64,000 nt of DNA from Hemibagrus wyckioides (Eukaryota; Chordata; Actinopteri; Siluriformes; Bagridae). The notes under the pieces are model-generated. The model did no database searches. It was not told where the DNA came from and was given only the letters and a program-made list of their open reading frames with translations. A program made the position numbers and the translations under genes. The stretch lies in NCBI RefSeq assembly GCF_019097595.1, contig NC_080711.1:15393428-15457427 (forward strand), written 5' to 3'. This document shows positions 9,554-21,930 of this stretch, piece after piece. Each line of letters starts with the position of its first letter. Position 1 is the stretch's first letter.

Positions 9554-11608
9554 GTGATTTTTTTTTTTTTTTGTCTTTTAACAACTGGACAGAACTCCTT
9601 TCTGCTGGTATTAAATGTAGTGTTTTATATTGTTTTTCCACTGGATAGTGTTACAGACTCTTCTGTTATTGCACCTACAGTAGGTCAGGCTAAAATTGCA
9701 AGCCTACTAGTGAAGACTCATCAGTAATGACTTTTTTTATGAAAGCTGTCCTCATGCTCTACACACATGAATCCAAGAGCATTTTGACTGAATGCGTGTC
9801 GTGATAAGTTGTCTTGGCCTAAATCGGCCAACATTTAGAAAGATTGCAAGTTCCTCAGATATGACAGAGGTTGCATTTTGCTTTAATTTCGGCAATCACC
9901 AAATCCTAGAGGGACTGCGGAGGTGGTGGAATGAACTTTCCTTTAGATGTCCAGACAGCTGAGTCACTGGCAGACTTCAGACGACTTCTAAAGACCTACC
10001 TCTTCCTGAAATACTTAAACTAGCACTTTGATTAAAAAAATTTTTATGTGTGCTGTAAGCTTTTCTTATATTACCTCGCAAAAGAGTTCTTAGATTGATA
10101 GTATTTTTAATCCACAGCCTAGTAAACCACTATCACGATGTATTTATTGATAGAGACTTCAAAGCTCTTCAGTAAGTCGCTCTGCATAATAACGTCTGCC
10201 AAATGCCATAAATGTAAATGGTTACTGTTATTGCCCAAGTACTCTGAAAGCTAAGCTGGGAGATAGGGAAGGAGTTAAAAAAAATAGTTCAGGCCATTTA
10301 TTGGTCAAACATAAACAGTCTCTCTCAGCATGTCTCTTCTCTAGAGATACAGCGTTTCTGACATTCTGCTCGAGTCTCTTTGTCTGTTCCCGAGTCAGTG
10401 TTCTGTGATATTTAGGAAGCAATGTCGAGTTTCATTAAACGTTTCTGACCTGTAAGAAAAAAATCCACCATATTACACATCTTTTACAGCTCTGTATACC
10501 AAATCAGATGTTGTCATACATGCAATAATACACACCCTTAAACTTTAGCCTTAGAAAACATCCTTAAGGGATGCACTCTATTACAAAATGAGTCTTTCTG
10601 GAGTTCCACTGAAGATTAAAATATTAACTCACTTGTGTTTGGAGTTGTACTCTGACATTAAAACAACTTTTCGCACTTGAAATGGTGGCGGTCTGTCCTT
10701 GTATCACACGTGAGAGATTATTAAAGCCTGATTAGTGTTTTTATTTTATGTCTCAGTATGTTGAGATGACAACATATGTTGTCAGTATTTTGAGATGCCG
10801 TCTTGAGATGACAACATGTAGTAAGCAGGAGAATTATGTATATAGCACCTTTACACTGGATTTCCTTTTGTTTCATCAAATTTGTTTACATCAAATGTGT
10901 TTTTTTTATTCTGGATGGATTGTATCATAAAGGCATACTAATCCATACGACTAGTTAAAACTGTTTAATGTAGTTATAGGCATGTTGTACTATTACATTT
11001 TAAACAAATATATACAGTAGGTTTTCTCTTTTTTTTACTATTTGTCCTCTAGACACTGATGGGGGGGGGGTGAAACTGAGTAAACTTCAGTATTTACAGA
11101 GCCAGGTTTTAAGGATCTATGGCTGATTATTGAGTACTGATTATCGTATGTTTAGAGTAACCTGTCGTAAATGGCAAGCATGACTGGATAATCTTCGGTT
11201 GTGTCCGGCCCCACTTTGAACATTTAACAGGCCCCCTTCAAAGCGTCATTTCTGTCATAAAAAAGTCCAAAATGAAAAGAAAGGAAGTCATCGTAATGAA
11301 TTGGGCCATCACGATCAAGCGGCTATCACATTCTAAAGAGAGGCCACAACACCTGGACCACAGCCTAGCTTCAAAGTCTCAGCCAGGGTCATAAAGGCTG
11401 ATGGTGAGGTGCACATCTGGATAGCCGGAGCGCTATACACCTGCAGGCACTCAGGCAGGGCTGAGCAGGACTTGACCTCTGATCTCCGGGAGATAGAGGA
11501 AGTGGAGGGCTGTGTAAAAGACAGAGCTGTAGCTGTATTGAGGTAAATTATGAGAGCTGATTGGATAAGGTGATTGATTGACGCCTGCACTGTCTCGTCC
11601 CGCCACAG
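9554..11608 (+). other. cep112: intron 7: LINE 3' end and poly-G run
   Basis: This 2055-base intron begins with a T16 run, holds a LINE 3' fragment at 9914-10220 and a G10 run at 11061-11070. The remaining sequence is AT-rich without a recognised element. Confidence 0.7.
9914..10220 (+). mobile_element. LINE 3'-end fragment, + orientation
   Basis: The 5' edge carries the end of a degraded coding region (GGAGGTGGTGGAATGAACTT, later GACGACTTCTAAAGACCTAC), which is typical of the 3' end of a fish non-LTR element. It ends in the widespread tail GTCGCTCTGCATAATAACG...CTGCCAAATGCCATAAATG. The same module lies in reverse at 28264-28640. Family assignment is from memory and only the 3' end is present, as usual for 5'-truncated LINE copies. 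Confidence 0.7.
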
Positions 11609-11688
11609 GTGCAGTCTCTGCAGGCCGAGCTGGAGAAGGAACGTACTGAAGCCAGAAAAAAGAGCATGAAGCTGGAGGAAGCACTCAG
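11609..11688 (+). CDS. cep112: cep112 exon 8 of window (residues 268-293 plus two bases)
   Basis: The acceptor CCCGCCACAG ends at 11608 and the strong donor CAG|GTGAGTG follows 11688. The exon encodes VQSLQAELEKERTEARKKSM then KLEEAL, with AG left over that joins G of exon 9 to give Arg294. The phase is 0 to 2, so it is coupled to exon 9. An open frame of 139 codons on the opposite strand (11333-11752) is a shadow of this exon. Confidence 0.92.
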
Positions 11689-12977
11689 GTGAGTGATACA
11701 AAGTGAAAATGCTGAACCGAAAAAGAAAAAGGGAGCTGGTTTTCTTTGACACATTTTGGAATTTATTTTAAGCCGGTGCTTGAGATATCAGGTCCAGATG
11801 TTCATAATAATCCATATTAAACTAATTGCAGTTACGTCTACAATGTCAAAGTTAATTGTTGCCATTAAAGTGGACCTTCGGTTAAGTAATTTGTAATATC
11901 TGGAAGCACTATTGAGGTAGAGCTACGTTACCATATATTGCAGTATGACCGAATTTGCAGTTAGCTAATCTAAATGAGGTTTCATATGCTGTCACTCTGT
12001 AATGGGAAAGGCCATCTCCTGACCCTGGCGTGTGGTCAGCCTATTCCATAACACAGGAATGCAGTTGCAGATGTAACAGCACACAGGCTTCCTGAGAAAA
12101 TATCTCCAAACTTATTCACCAGAATATACGCCAACATTTTTTTTTTTTTTTTTACACAAGCTCTGCGTGTGTTTTACCCTTAGTAATGCAGGCAAGCTTA
12201 TCACTTGAGCAAATGTGCAAAGCCCACATCCTACCCCAGAATCTCACAGCCCAGTTTTAAACAGTGACATAAGGCTTAGTTAATTGCCACCTATGAGCTC
12301 ACTGTTTATTATTTGTGTGTTTGTTTGACCCCTGACTGTGGTATATCACACCTGACTGGCAGCAATGCGCTGCTCCTATTCAGGCCTACGTCATTAACCC
12401 CTAATGCCTTTCTAGTGACAACATCCAGATTAAGTTTCCCATGAACATGTGGTGTCTTTCTGTGAATTTGACAAGCTCGTGTTCAGTGGCATGTTTTCTG
12501 TTGTTAAGACTGTACTATAACGAATGATACCACATTATTCAGCTATATATTTAGATTCAGGGAATGTGATCAACTGAAAAAAGTGCTAGGAATTGAACAG
12601 TGAGTTGTGCTCCATTAAGCCCAGAGATCTCACGCTGCATGAGGTTCAGCCACCTGTCAGCTGACTTTCATAATGCATCCATGTCCCAGAACTGACCAAG
12701 CAATACAATGTTGTGTAGGATCTAACTGTAATGTATGCTGTCATATATGCACAGTGGTAGGTTTGTAAGGGTGTGTGTATTTTTCCTCATCATTCTCAGT
12801 CAGTCAGCAGTGCTGTGGAATTTTTCATTTCTTTTTTACTTAGCTGTCAGTTAGTTAGTCTGTTGGTTTTTATCGATGTGCTTGTTCTAATACGTGATCA
12901 TAATGATAAAGCTGTACAGTTCAAGACAGAAAGTTAGCATTGTATACTTACATTGTAAAATTTTGCACGGTGTGACT

Positions 12978-13000
12978 GGGGTGGGGGGTGGGGTGGGGGG
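12978..13000 (+). other. G-quadruplex motif
   Basis: Four G tracts of 4, 6, 4 and 6 bases are separated by single T loops on the sense strand. This is the most stable class of G4 loop arrangement. It would exist in both the DNA and the pre-mRNA. Confidence 0.9.
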
Positions 13001-13874
13001 TATTGAGCCTAATTGATAAAGAAATCCAATGTTATTTCTGTTTGTTTGTTTGTTTATAATAAATATTCTAGCATTAACATGTTGCTAGTAGTAAAGCTTT
13101 TCTATTCTATGTAATTTTATTCAACATAGAAATCTAGAAAAATAGAAATTCAGGATATGATGTATACATTTTTCCTGCTGTTTACCAAGTCTACAAAGAG
13201 TGCAATTCTGAATCACAAATAAATTACGGTGAATAATTCAGCGGACACCAGGACAGAACAATGCAGAAGCCTGTTTTGTCTGGGTGCTAATTAAGCCATC
13301 GTCAGGCTAACGAGCGGCCAGGTTCTCTGCTCCACTACCTGGCTCTGACCAGCTTTAAAGTCGGTCCAGCACTTCAAAGCATCAGCGAAACACGTTCATC
13401 AAATGTGCATTGCCTGATAGCGAAGATGTGAGGACGAGCAGAGAAATTGAAATAGAACGAGCCCCACAGAGTGCCGTCTGCTTGCCACCTTCAACAGCAG
13501 GCCTGGCGTGTTGGAGCACATGTGTGCATATGTGCACTTTGCATGTCAAAGGAGTGCTATCCAGCTGTGCAGACGATGCAGTTATTTGTGTGCTTCAATC
13601 GATAGTGCAGTGGTATTTGTACGGGATCATCTATAGAGACAAATATACTAGTGTCTAGCGCACCTTCTGTGCTACACAAATATTCGATTACTAAATGTAA
13701 TTTGTTAAAAATTATAACTTGTATTGTTTATTGTTTAGAAATGATCTAAATTTGTTCCACTGTCTTCCTGGATTTTGGTTGTTTGTTGTTTTTTCTAAAT
13801 CATCTTTTCAAAATTCTTTTAATCGTCCCCTCTTCCCATGCAAATGCGATTTGGTGTGTCGGTTTGACTTGTGT

Positions 13875-13888
13875 GTTACCATAGCAAC
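13875..13888. promoter_or_regulatory. Candidate RFX X-box (intronic)
   Basis: GTTACCATAGCAAC fits the X-box consensus GTNRCC-N(0-3)-RGYAAC at every position with an AT spacer. RFX factors drive centrosomal and ciliary genes (established knowledge), so the site suits the host gene. Position deep in intron 8 means it would be an enhancer site, not the core promoter. Function is inference. Confidence 0.4.
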
Positions 13889-15390
13889 GGCACACTGAAG
13901 TACAAAGCTTGAATATAAAAACAAAGTTTCCATCTTTCATCCTCGTGAGTCTCTGATCATCAGAGGGAATGAGCATAGCAGCAAAAATGTTGTGTGCAAA
14001 GCAGAGTGACGACTGGCTTTGAATACTGAAACTAGATCTAGCTGCACATGATATTCCTATTAAAAACACACACTGAAATTGAGTGTTAACTTCTTTTTTT
14101 TAAGCTCTGGCTTTATTGTAGAAATCTGTGTGGCTGCAGTTATGAGAGAGACCCCTCCATCTCTGTTTTCCATCTTGTCAGAACCTCTGTCTTTAATTGT
14201 AACCATCTCAGATCTTTATGTTCACTGCCCTGTTCACCCGATGAGACCCAGGCCACTCAAAGCTACTTCCCCGTAATTCTTATGGATCGAGGCACGTTTT
14301 GCGCTTCTGCTTTGCTTTCATCACTTTTCAAAGAGTTCTGAAATGAACTAGAAGACTTTGGACCTGTGCTTGTTTAAGTTGACCTTTAGCACAGGTAAAG
14401 GGCAAGTGGAGCCTTGATCTGGCAACAGATGCTGGAGTAAATCTCCATCAGGACAACATGCTTGGCCCCAGTGTTTTGTCTGCAGATGTGAAATTTGCTC
14501 AGCTCGTAGGCTTATGGCCCTGGTAATGGGGGTAGGGCAAGGGCAGGAAGTCAAAATCTCAGAGGCCAGCATCAAACAACCTAATCACTCCAGTCCTGCT
14601 GGATTTCTCTGGGGGACTGGTCCTGAAATGCTGCTCCTTTCTTGCTTTTTTCCCCTAAGCCAGTCTTTGATTTCCTGGGTGAGACCTGACAAGTCCATTT
14701 ATGTTGTAAAGTCTCTCTGATGACCAGAACATTTTGGATGGAAAAAACCTTCATGATTCTGATTAATACGCTGAACTTGTTTGGGTTTACTTCTTCTTTG
14801 AGTTTCCTTCTTTATCTCAGATATTTCCTGTGTGTTGCAATCCACAGTAAGGTAGAGGTGGCTTCTCAGCTTCAGATGTGCTGCATTTCCATTAAAAGCA
14901 GACTCCGGCTTAAGACCCGAGGCCTCATCTTTCCAGCTCATCCATCCATCCATCCATCTGTCCATCTAGCATTGCAGTGGAAGTACAAAGGTTTTTTTTT
15001 TATGTCTACTCTAGCCTTCTTTTTTTGATGTAGGGAGATGGTCAGAGTGTGGAAATCAATAAACCCAATGTGCGTTTGAAGCCACCTTATCTCAGTGCAC
15101 ATTCTTCAGCAAAGACTTTAGGTACAGATGGAACTAAAATGAATGTGGGACAAATGGAGGTCTGGCTTGATACGCAGACAGACGAAACTCTGTATGAGCT
15201 GTTGATACACACAGTAGCATGTGTTGTAAGATAAGTTTGCTTCGATTTTTTTTGATAGGCATTATTAATAAGGGTTGAAGAATGGGAGCCTTTGTCTTCT
15301 CTCCTCTTGAAGTTCCTATATTTTAAACACTGCTGTATTTTTTAATGCCATAGCCATTCGTAGCTGGTAGCCAGTGGACCAAAATTAACG

Positions 15391-15622
15391 ATGCCTTTAT
15401 TTGTCACATGTACATTACAATACAGTTTCTTTTCTTCACATATCCCAGCTTAGGTTTTTGGAGTCAGAGCACAGGGTCGGCTATGATGCACAGAGGGTTT
15501 AAGGGCCTTGCTCAAGCTTCCAACAGTGGCATTTTGGTGGTGGCGGGGATTGAACCCCCAACCTTCAAGCCCCAACTTCCAGTCGACATGCCAGAGCCTT
15601 AACCATCTGAACCACCACTGCC
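15391..15622 (-). mobile_element. tRNA-derived SINE, minus orientation
   Basis: On the minus strand it opens with GGCAGTGGTGGTTCAGATGG (15622-15603), an A-box-like start, followed by a B box GGTTCAATCCC near 15557-15547. The body has the CTTGAGCAAGGCCCTTAAAC block and the element ends in a CAAATAAAGGCAT tail near 15391. This is a common SINE in ostariophysan genomes as I recall. A degraded relative in the other orientation lies at 46221-46330. Confidence 0.8.
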
Positions 15623-15659
15623 TTGTCAATACTGGCTGGTTGGTAGTGGTGGCATACTC

Positions 15660-15880
15660 ATTTCCCCGACAATCACAGTGACCCTAGCCTATTGTGGGTG
15701 TCTCAGAGCTCATGTATGTGAAAGAGGGTAGAAATCTCATTCATCAGAGAGAGGAACTTCATATCTAGCTTCATGTCTCACCCAGCCTGGATATTTTTTG
15801 TGGTATGATAGGAGTGAGCTGGCTAGTGGTTGAGAATTGGCAGGTGAAGAAATGGATGAGGAGACTTGAAGAAATATGCT
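15660..15880 (+). repeat. SINE fragment, 5'-truncated, + orientation
   Basis: It shares with the 4455-4775 element the blocks AGCTCATGTATGTGAAAGAG (15707-15726) and GAGAATTGGCAGGTGAAGAA near 15833, in the same order. The tRNA head is absent. It follows the minus-strand SINE within 40 bases. Confidence 0.6.
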
Positions 15881-15895
15881 GTGATCTGTACTCTT

Positions 15896-15943
15896 CTTTT
15901 TTTTTTTTATTTTTTTTTTTTTTATTTTTATTTTTTTTTTTTA
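15896..15943 (+). repeat. T-rich homopolymer tract
   Basis: About 48 bases of T runs broken by single A residues. It lies close downstream of the SINE fragment, but T-rich on the + strand does not match the poly(A) tail of a + orientation element. Confidence 0.9.
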
Positions 15944-16750
15944 GGACAATTCAAACACGTTCCTTTGCATGTTATCATCAGTCATAAATGCCACTGATTT
16001 TCCCACAGGTATATAACTAAGCCTCATAAATGCAATTCTTTCTTGTATAACATAACTGTTGGCTGAATGTCACATCATTAATGTACCTTTACCTCTCCCT
16101 CATCTGTTTTCCCTTTGGTTGAATAACTTCTACTTCATTTCAACTTTGCATTGTTTATGAATTACGACCCGAATACATGTGTGGCTAATACAAGCCCGAT
16201 GGTCCATACCATCTCCATAAATGGGTAATGAAACCAAAGTGTGCTGAAGGTTCAACTGGGGGGAAAAAAGCAGAGAATTTATCTCAACCCTGCTAGGAGA
16301 GAGCAGAGAGGCATGACCTGCTGCAGATCAGTGGAAAAGCAGACAGCTGTTTCTTGCTACAGACTGTGTGTCTCAAAAGAGCACCTCATACACAAATGCA
16401 GTCACGTTTTCTACCGTGTCCTGAGTATTTTATTATAACCTGAATTAAACTATACTCTCTGTTATATCACAGAGAGAAGCATGTGTTGTATTCTGGCGTA
16501 TACAAACCGTATACTTTAACATCAGCCCCTCACTTTTTATTGAAGTTTTATGGTGTGAATCATTGCACAGTCAGCGGAATGACATCAGTCAAGACTTATT
16601 TTAGTGGTAAAATAATGTCTTACTGACACTGACAAAAAAAAAAAGTATTTTTTGGCTTGTAGAATTTTTACTTTTTAGTGCCACTGATCTTGAATGATCA
16701 TCTTCATGAGCAATACAAAGGTACAATCTACTCTTGATGTTGATGCCACT

Positions 16751-16892
16751 TCATTCGTTCAGCTTCAGTAACCACAGTGTCACTGGGAATGCTGGAAATG
16801 CTACGAATGAGGTAGGAAATCACACTGGGCACCATGCACACATACATTCATTCACACCAAAGGCAATTAACTAAAGGCAATCCACCATATTT
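16751..16892 (-). repeat. V-SINE-like fragment, minus orientation
   Basis: Blocks CTTCAGTAACCACAGTGTCA, GGGCACCATGCACACATACA (16828-16847) and CAATTAACTAAAGGCAATCC (16864-16883) follow the 3' half of a widespread fish V-SINE-like repeat in reverse. The tRNA head is missing. Confidence 0.6.
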
Positions 16893-18197
16893 TTGAGAGT
16901 CCTATTTCTCATTTTCTTTTTTCAGTTCACAACATGGAGGCATGAGGAGAAAGAAAAGTAATAGCATTCTATTAAGTAGTACAGAGTAATCCCTTAGCTC
17001 ATGTACTCTGGGATTTGGTCCCTCTCTACACACAGTGTAATATTAATGGTAGAATTGCGCATCAGCTGCCAAAGACACACTGCATGGTCTTTTCTTCCGC
17101 ACTGGCCTGATTTTGTCTTTCAGATCCCAGCGCATTAAATCTTCAACAAACACCCTTGTGATCATCACAGACAGCTTCCATTTACCATATTTAGCTTCAT
17201 TACTGTCTCTCTCTCTCTCTGTCTCTCTGTGCCTCTCTTTTTTTTTTCGTCCCGACTCTCTGTCGAACCTCAGACAGAATATTTGACCACAGTCGTGTGG
17301 TGTTAAGTCTCCGTTCTTCTCAACTGTGGCCGCTGTTATTTTTGAACGATTGCATATTTGCATGTCAGTCAAGGAGCCTGGGAGCTTGATGACTGCCTCT
17401 AACTGCAGCATTACTCACTCTCTTGGGAGAGAGGGATGGTGGAGAGGGTGGAGGGAAAGAAGAGAAAAGAGCGCTACTCTTTTAGGACGCTGAATATTTC
17501 AACTTTTCATTTTCTCGTCTCATTTCATGAGCTGCCTCTTTATTCTGGGCTTTGATCTGTTTCTGATTCGTTAGCATTCCACTCGAGCAAAATTCATGGC
17601 GTGCCTGGTCTGAGGCTTTTGGACTTGTGGAAAGGAGAAACCCACATGGGATGCATATGGCCATGTTTGTAGGTGTACTGAATTTATGGTGTCCATTACC
17701 TCAAGCACATGTACTTTGAAAGATCAGTCATAATTCTTTAAATGACTCTGATAACAATGACAATGAGATATATAGCGATAGACTTGTTTATTCCCTGATT
17801 CTTAACAACCATGTTTCCTGCCATTGATCAGAATGCCTGTTATGTATTTGCATTTGCCCTTTAAAAATGATGATTAGTACAGTGATGCTTTCGCTCCCAG
17901 ATGTAGAAGCAACAGCATAAACAAGTTTGAGGGGAAAACTGAAACATCCCACCTCCGTTTCCATTTTTGGTCTTTCTTTCCCTTTTACAATGTGATCTAT
18001 AACTACAGCCAACTTCTTTCTCAATCATTTGAGAAATTTGTCCTTCTTTGTTTATTTGTTCTATGTTTGATATCATTATGTCTTCATGGCTCATAGCCTC
18101 CTAAAAGCATTCCGTAGCCATAGACGTAAGGAATGTTCTAGAGTAGCGTTGCTTCTGGTGTTTTTACTCCTCGTACTTAACCAGTTCATCCTAGTCC

Positions 18198-18450
18198 ATT
18201 CATCTTTAGTAATCACTTATCCCTATCAGGGTCATGGGCGATCTGGAGCCTATCCTGGGAACACTGGGTGGGAGGTGGGAATTTACCCAGGGTAAAATCC
18301 CAGCTAGTCCATCCCTGTGCACCATGCTTAAACATTCTCACTCTTTTTTACGCTAAGCCACCTACTGGCATGTATTTGGGAGGTGGGAAGAACCCGGAGA
18401 ACCTGAAGATGAGGTGGCAGCACTACTTGCTGCTCTGCCATGCCGTCCTC
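18198..18450 (-). mobile_element. V-SINE-like element, minus orientation, nearly full length
   Basis: It starts with the 3' end (CATTCATCTTTAGTAATCAC near 18198), runs through ATCTGGAGCCTATCCTGGGA (18241-18260), GTGCACCATGC and CCACCTACTGGCATGTATTT (18359-18378), and ends with the inverted tRNA-like head GAGGTGGCAGCACTACTTGC near 18411-18430. Parts of the middle are missing. Same family as 16751-16892, 39716-39840 and 52371-53241. Confidence 0.7.
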
Positions 18451-21400
18451 AACCTAGTTCATGCTGAAGCGTTGAATAATGTGAGAAGGAATAACCCAAA
18501 ATGTGTAGGATGGTGGTTCTCCAGGACCAAGAAACATTGTGCCTGAGGATCTAATCGAATGATATACTTTTGCACGATTATATTATTTCCTAACATTTGT
18601 TCGCTCTGTTGTTTCAGCCTCACCCGGGTAAGAATTTCTATCTGTGTGCTGTGTTGTCATGCATTTCAAGACATCTGTGTGGGTTGACAAGGCCACCGGG
18701 CTTTGCTATGCTTGCCACACACATAACCCATCCACACCCCCCACACACACTTCCGCCAAGAGTGCAAGTGACCAGGTCCATGTAGGAAATTGAAAGCCAG
18801 CTCTATGAAAATGAATGAGAGCCCGAGATCCACTGCTGTGTTTTCGAAGGCTCTCTAGTCATTTTCTCCCGCGGCAGGAGATGAGTTTCCTCTTCGGTTG
18901 CGCTCTGTTCTCCACAAGGGAGGCGTCTTGCGGTTTCAGACGGCTGGAAAACGGACCCTCCTGTCTGGCCTGTGGCTGGACGGAAGCTCCGTCACCCTTG
19001 CCTTAAGTCCTTCCCTTCTCACTCCTCCGCCCTCCACCGTTCCCCCTTGAGAAACCTTTTAAGAGCACGGGATGAGAAGGATTTCCTCTGGTCCAACGGC
19101 ACGTCTTTAATTTGAGCCTCCTCTCCTGCCACTTCTCTGACCAAAAAAACCCCATCCAAGAGCCGAGGCCGAGCTGGCATTCCCCTTTCCCGCCCTCTGT
19201 TTCTTTATTCGTTCACCACCGTCCCTTGCTCTGCCCTCTCATCTCGCTCTCGCACTATGATGGATGGTGACAGACTGTCTGCTCCTCACTTCGCATCACA
19301 TGCTGAAAAAAAACACACACAGTGCAAGTGGTGAAGGCAAAAAGTATCCTTATGATGCATTTCTGATCAAGAGACAACAGAAAGTTTGTCACATATTATG
19401 GATTATAGGATACGATTACGATATAAATAACACTTTAAGTCTGATTATAGGCCGTAATTTGTGTTAACATGTATTTATCCTGACCAGAGATTATCACCTT
19501 GTTGTATTTGAGGATGAGAATGCATATAATCAGTCCAGAGTTGTATCCGTCTCCTTATTTTTCCTTCTCACTCGGCCACCTCGTCTGTCTTTGCTCTGAG
19601 AGTCTCGGCGAACTATTTTCGTGGCTTTGTCCTTTTTTTCCGCATCTTTGCTTCACTTTAATCTCTGTTTCTCCAAAGCAGCCTGCTCCACATCAGAGAT
19701 CCAGAGAAGGTCCTTTTGTGTCTGTGTCTGCCCTGTAGGTATTCATGTTGCAAGGCAGATTAATAATTACAGACTTACCGAATACACAACATTGCAGAGG
19801 GTGAAAAAAAAAGACCATTTCTGGACCGTTTGATGTCAAACATGAGAGGGACCAAAATTACACTGGGGGGAAAAGAAGAAGGCAGCTTTGGTGTGCATTT
19901 TCTCTCTCTTTGTTGACATTGTTTCCTGTTATTATTATGTCTGGCGTTATGGGGATGCGTAATAAAAAGAACGACAGTTACTAAAGCAGGACAGCTCCCA
20001 CATTAGACATGCAGTAGGTGGTTGTTTGTCATTTAGCTTGACAGTGCTTGATGTGAAACACTTGTTTCCTTCTTTACTTTGGAAAATCTTCTGTGGAAGA
20101 CTTTTTTTTTGTCCTTTTTTTTTTTTTTTTTTTTTAAATGTCCCGAATTGGTTGTTGGAGCACTTTTGACTGACTACGCAACCACAAGGTTTTTATGAAT
20201 TGTTTCTGTGGAATGAGGACTATATTAAATGTTCTTTGAATCCCTTCATGTACACTGGTTTCTGTATGAAAAAAAACAAGCAAAAATAAGTTGTTGTTTT
20301 TTCTTTTCTTTTTAATTCCAACACATTCCACTGTAACGTCAAACAGCCAGACAAGTCTACCACATGTCGTAATATGTTGTGCCTTGCCATTGTTGTTGTT
20401 GACTCTACAGGATGTGGAGGTTAAAGGGTTTCATCACATGTTTGGTCTCACAGACTCCATCAAATCATCCTGTCATTTAAAAGTAATTACCACCGTAATT
20501 ATGCTTACTTGCTAGAAAAAGAACAAGGAGCCTTTGGCACTGATGATGCGGTGCCTTGCGTAAGTTTCCCCCCTAAACCTGTTGCAGTTTGAAAAGGCCT
20601 TGTAAATAACACGCATCTAAATAGCTCATAATATTGAACTGGGGGAATATGTTGCAAATTTCTTTTCCAGGGGAAAATAAAGAAACACTTGGATTGAATA
20701 ACTATTTACCCCTGTTGCTTTGAAACCCCTAAATCTGTTCTGCTTGCCATCAGATACCACACAATTATCTGAATGCCGTCTAGAGTGTCATGCGTGTCTT
20801 CTCAATATAAATGCACCTGTTTCTGGAAGACCCCAGAGTTTGTTAAAGATCATGGCAGCATCACAAAGACCAAGGAGCAGGTCCGGGACACTAAGTGAGT
20901 GGTTAATTTAGGGTTTGATTATGAAAAATGTTCCAAATTTTTGTACATCCTGTGCCGCTCCATTAAATACGCTATTTACAAATGGAATGAATAAGGCACA
21001 AGTTCGGCTACGCCTAGATGAGGCCAAAAGCCAGAGCCTGAATAAGGAGGTCATTAGTCAGAGAAGCAACCATGAGTCACTTCAATATTACAGGCTCTAT
21101 TATGAGAATTAATGACATGTAATCCTAATTAAATCCATTTCAGTTCGCAAAGCGACAAAACGCAGAGAGGTTCAAGGGGCAGATACTTATGCTAGGCACG
21201 GTACACACAGCAGCTCTGAGAAGAGCTTGACAGGCGCTTTGCAGCTGTCAGTCTCATTCCGGGCTGAGCATTGTCTTGACTCTGACAGCTCTTTTTGCCT
21301 GCTGTCTCTCAGCATTATTGTCAGGATGCGGTGGAGAAACTGTTTGTTTTGTTAGCTTTGGTTCAGCTGCTCCTGTGGTTCTAAACACCTCCATGATCAC

Positions 21401-21794
21401 TGAAGTTCTCTGTTCTCACTTACAAAAAGGCAGTGAGAACAGCGGTGAGTGACTGAGCGGCCAGGTGATGATAAGTAGGCGATACACAATGCATCTTTGT
21501 GCTCCCATCTTTGTCCATGTGGTTTTTCCATATTGTATGTCCCAGTTGTGTTTTGGGGAGGAGTACTGGGCACACTCCTAGTTCACCCAGAGGGAAAAAA
21601 TATCAATATTCACAGGTGTATTTAGACGTGACACTGCTTTTTCTGACCAGTTGTGGAATCATTTGTATTGAGTATGTGTGTACTATAATATAACACTCTA
21701 TACTATAATTATATTGATAATAATAGAATTTTATATGTGTATATTCACTGCATATGTGTGTGTGTGTGTGTGTCTGTGTATGCACTCTTTCCAG

Positions 21795-21930
21795 GGAGAA
21801 AGAGGATCACATTTGCCACCTTAGAGAGTCGCAGAGACAGCAGGTCCAGCAGGCAGAGAGCGCTTTAGAGAGCTTTAAGAAGCAGGTGGAGCTCAGCTCT
21901 GAAAAAGCCTATGCTGATATGAAGCAGCAG
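21795..21930 (+). CDS. cep112: cep112 exon 9 of window (residues 294-339)
   Basis: The acceptor CTCTTTCCAG ends at 21794; the first base completes Arg294. Then 45 codons follow: EKEDHICHLRESQRQQVQQA, ESALESFKKQVELSSEKAYA and DMKQQ. The donor CAG|GTGAGC follows 21930. The pair KKQVEL.SEKxYAxMKxQ is a strong CEP112 match. A (TG)n tract ends about 18 bases upstream of the acceptor. The phase is 2 to 0. Confidence 0.95.

Larger units (their letters stand above)
11689..21794 (+). other. cep112: intron 8 (10.1 kb): SINE and V-SINE fragments, G4, X-box
   Basis: Contents in order: a T16 run near 12140, a G-quadruplex motif (12978-13000), a perfect RFX X-box (13875-13888), (CATC)n near 14938-14960, a SINE (15391-15622), a second SINE fragment (15660-15880), a T-rich run (15896-15943), V-SINE-like fragments (16751-16892 and 18198-18450), a GC-rich patch (18860-19060), a T run (20101-20136) and a (TG)n tract (21753-21776) just before exon 9. 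Large parts in between carry no repeat I recognise. Confidence 0.65.

Noticed and set aside
11333..11752. 139-codon frame on the minus strand
   Set aside because: It overlaps exon 8 in antisense and has no family features; it is a shadow of the exon and GC-rich flanks.
18618..18627. Possible 10-nt micro-exon (TTGTTTCAG before, GTAAGAA after)
   Set aside because: Exons 8 and 9 already join in frame to give Arg; ten extra bases would shift the frame. The sites look good only by chance.
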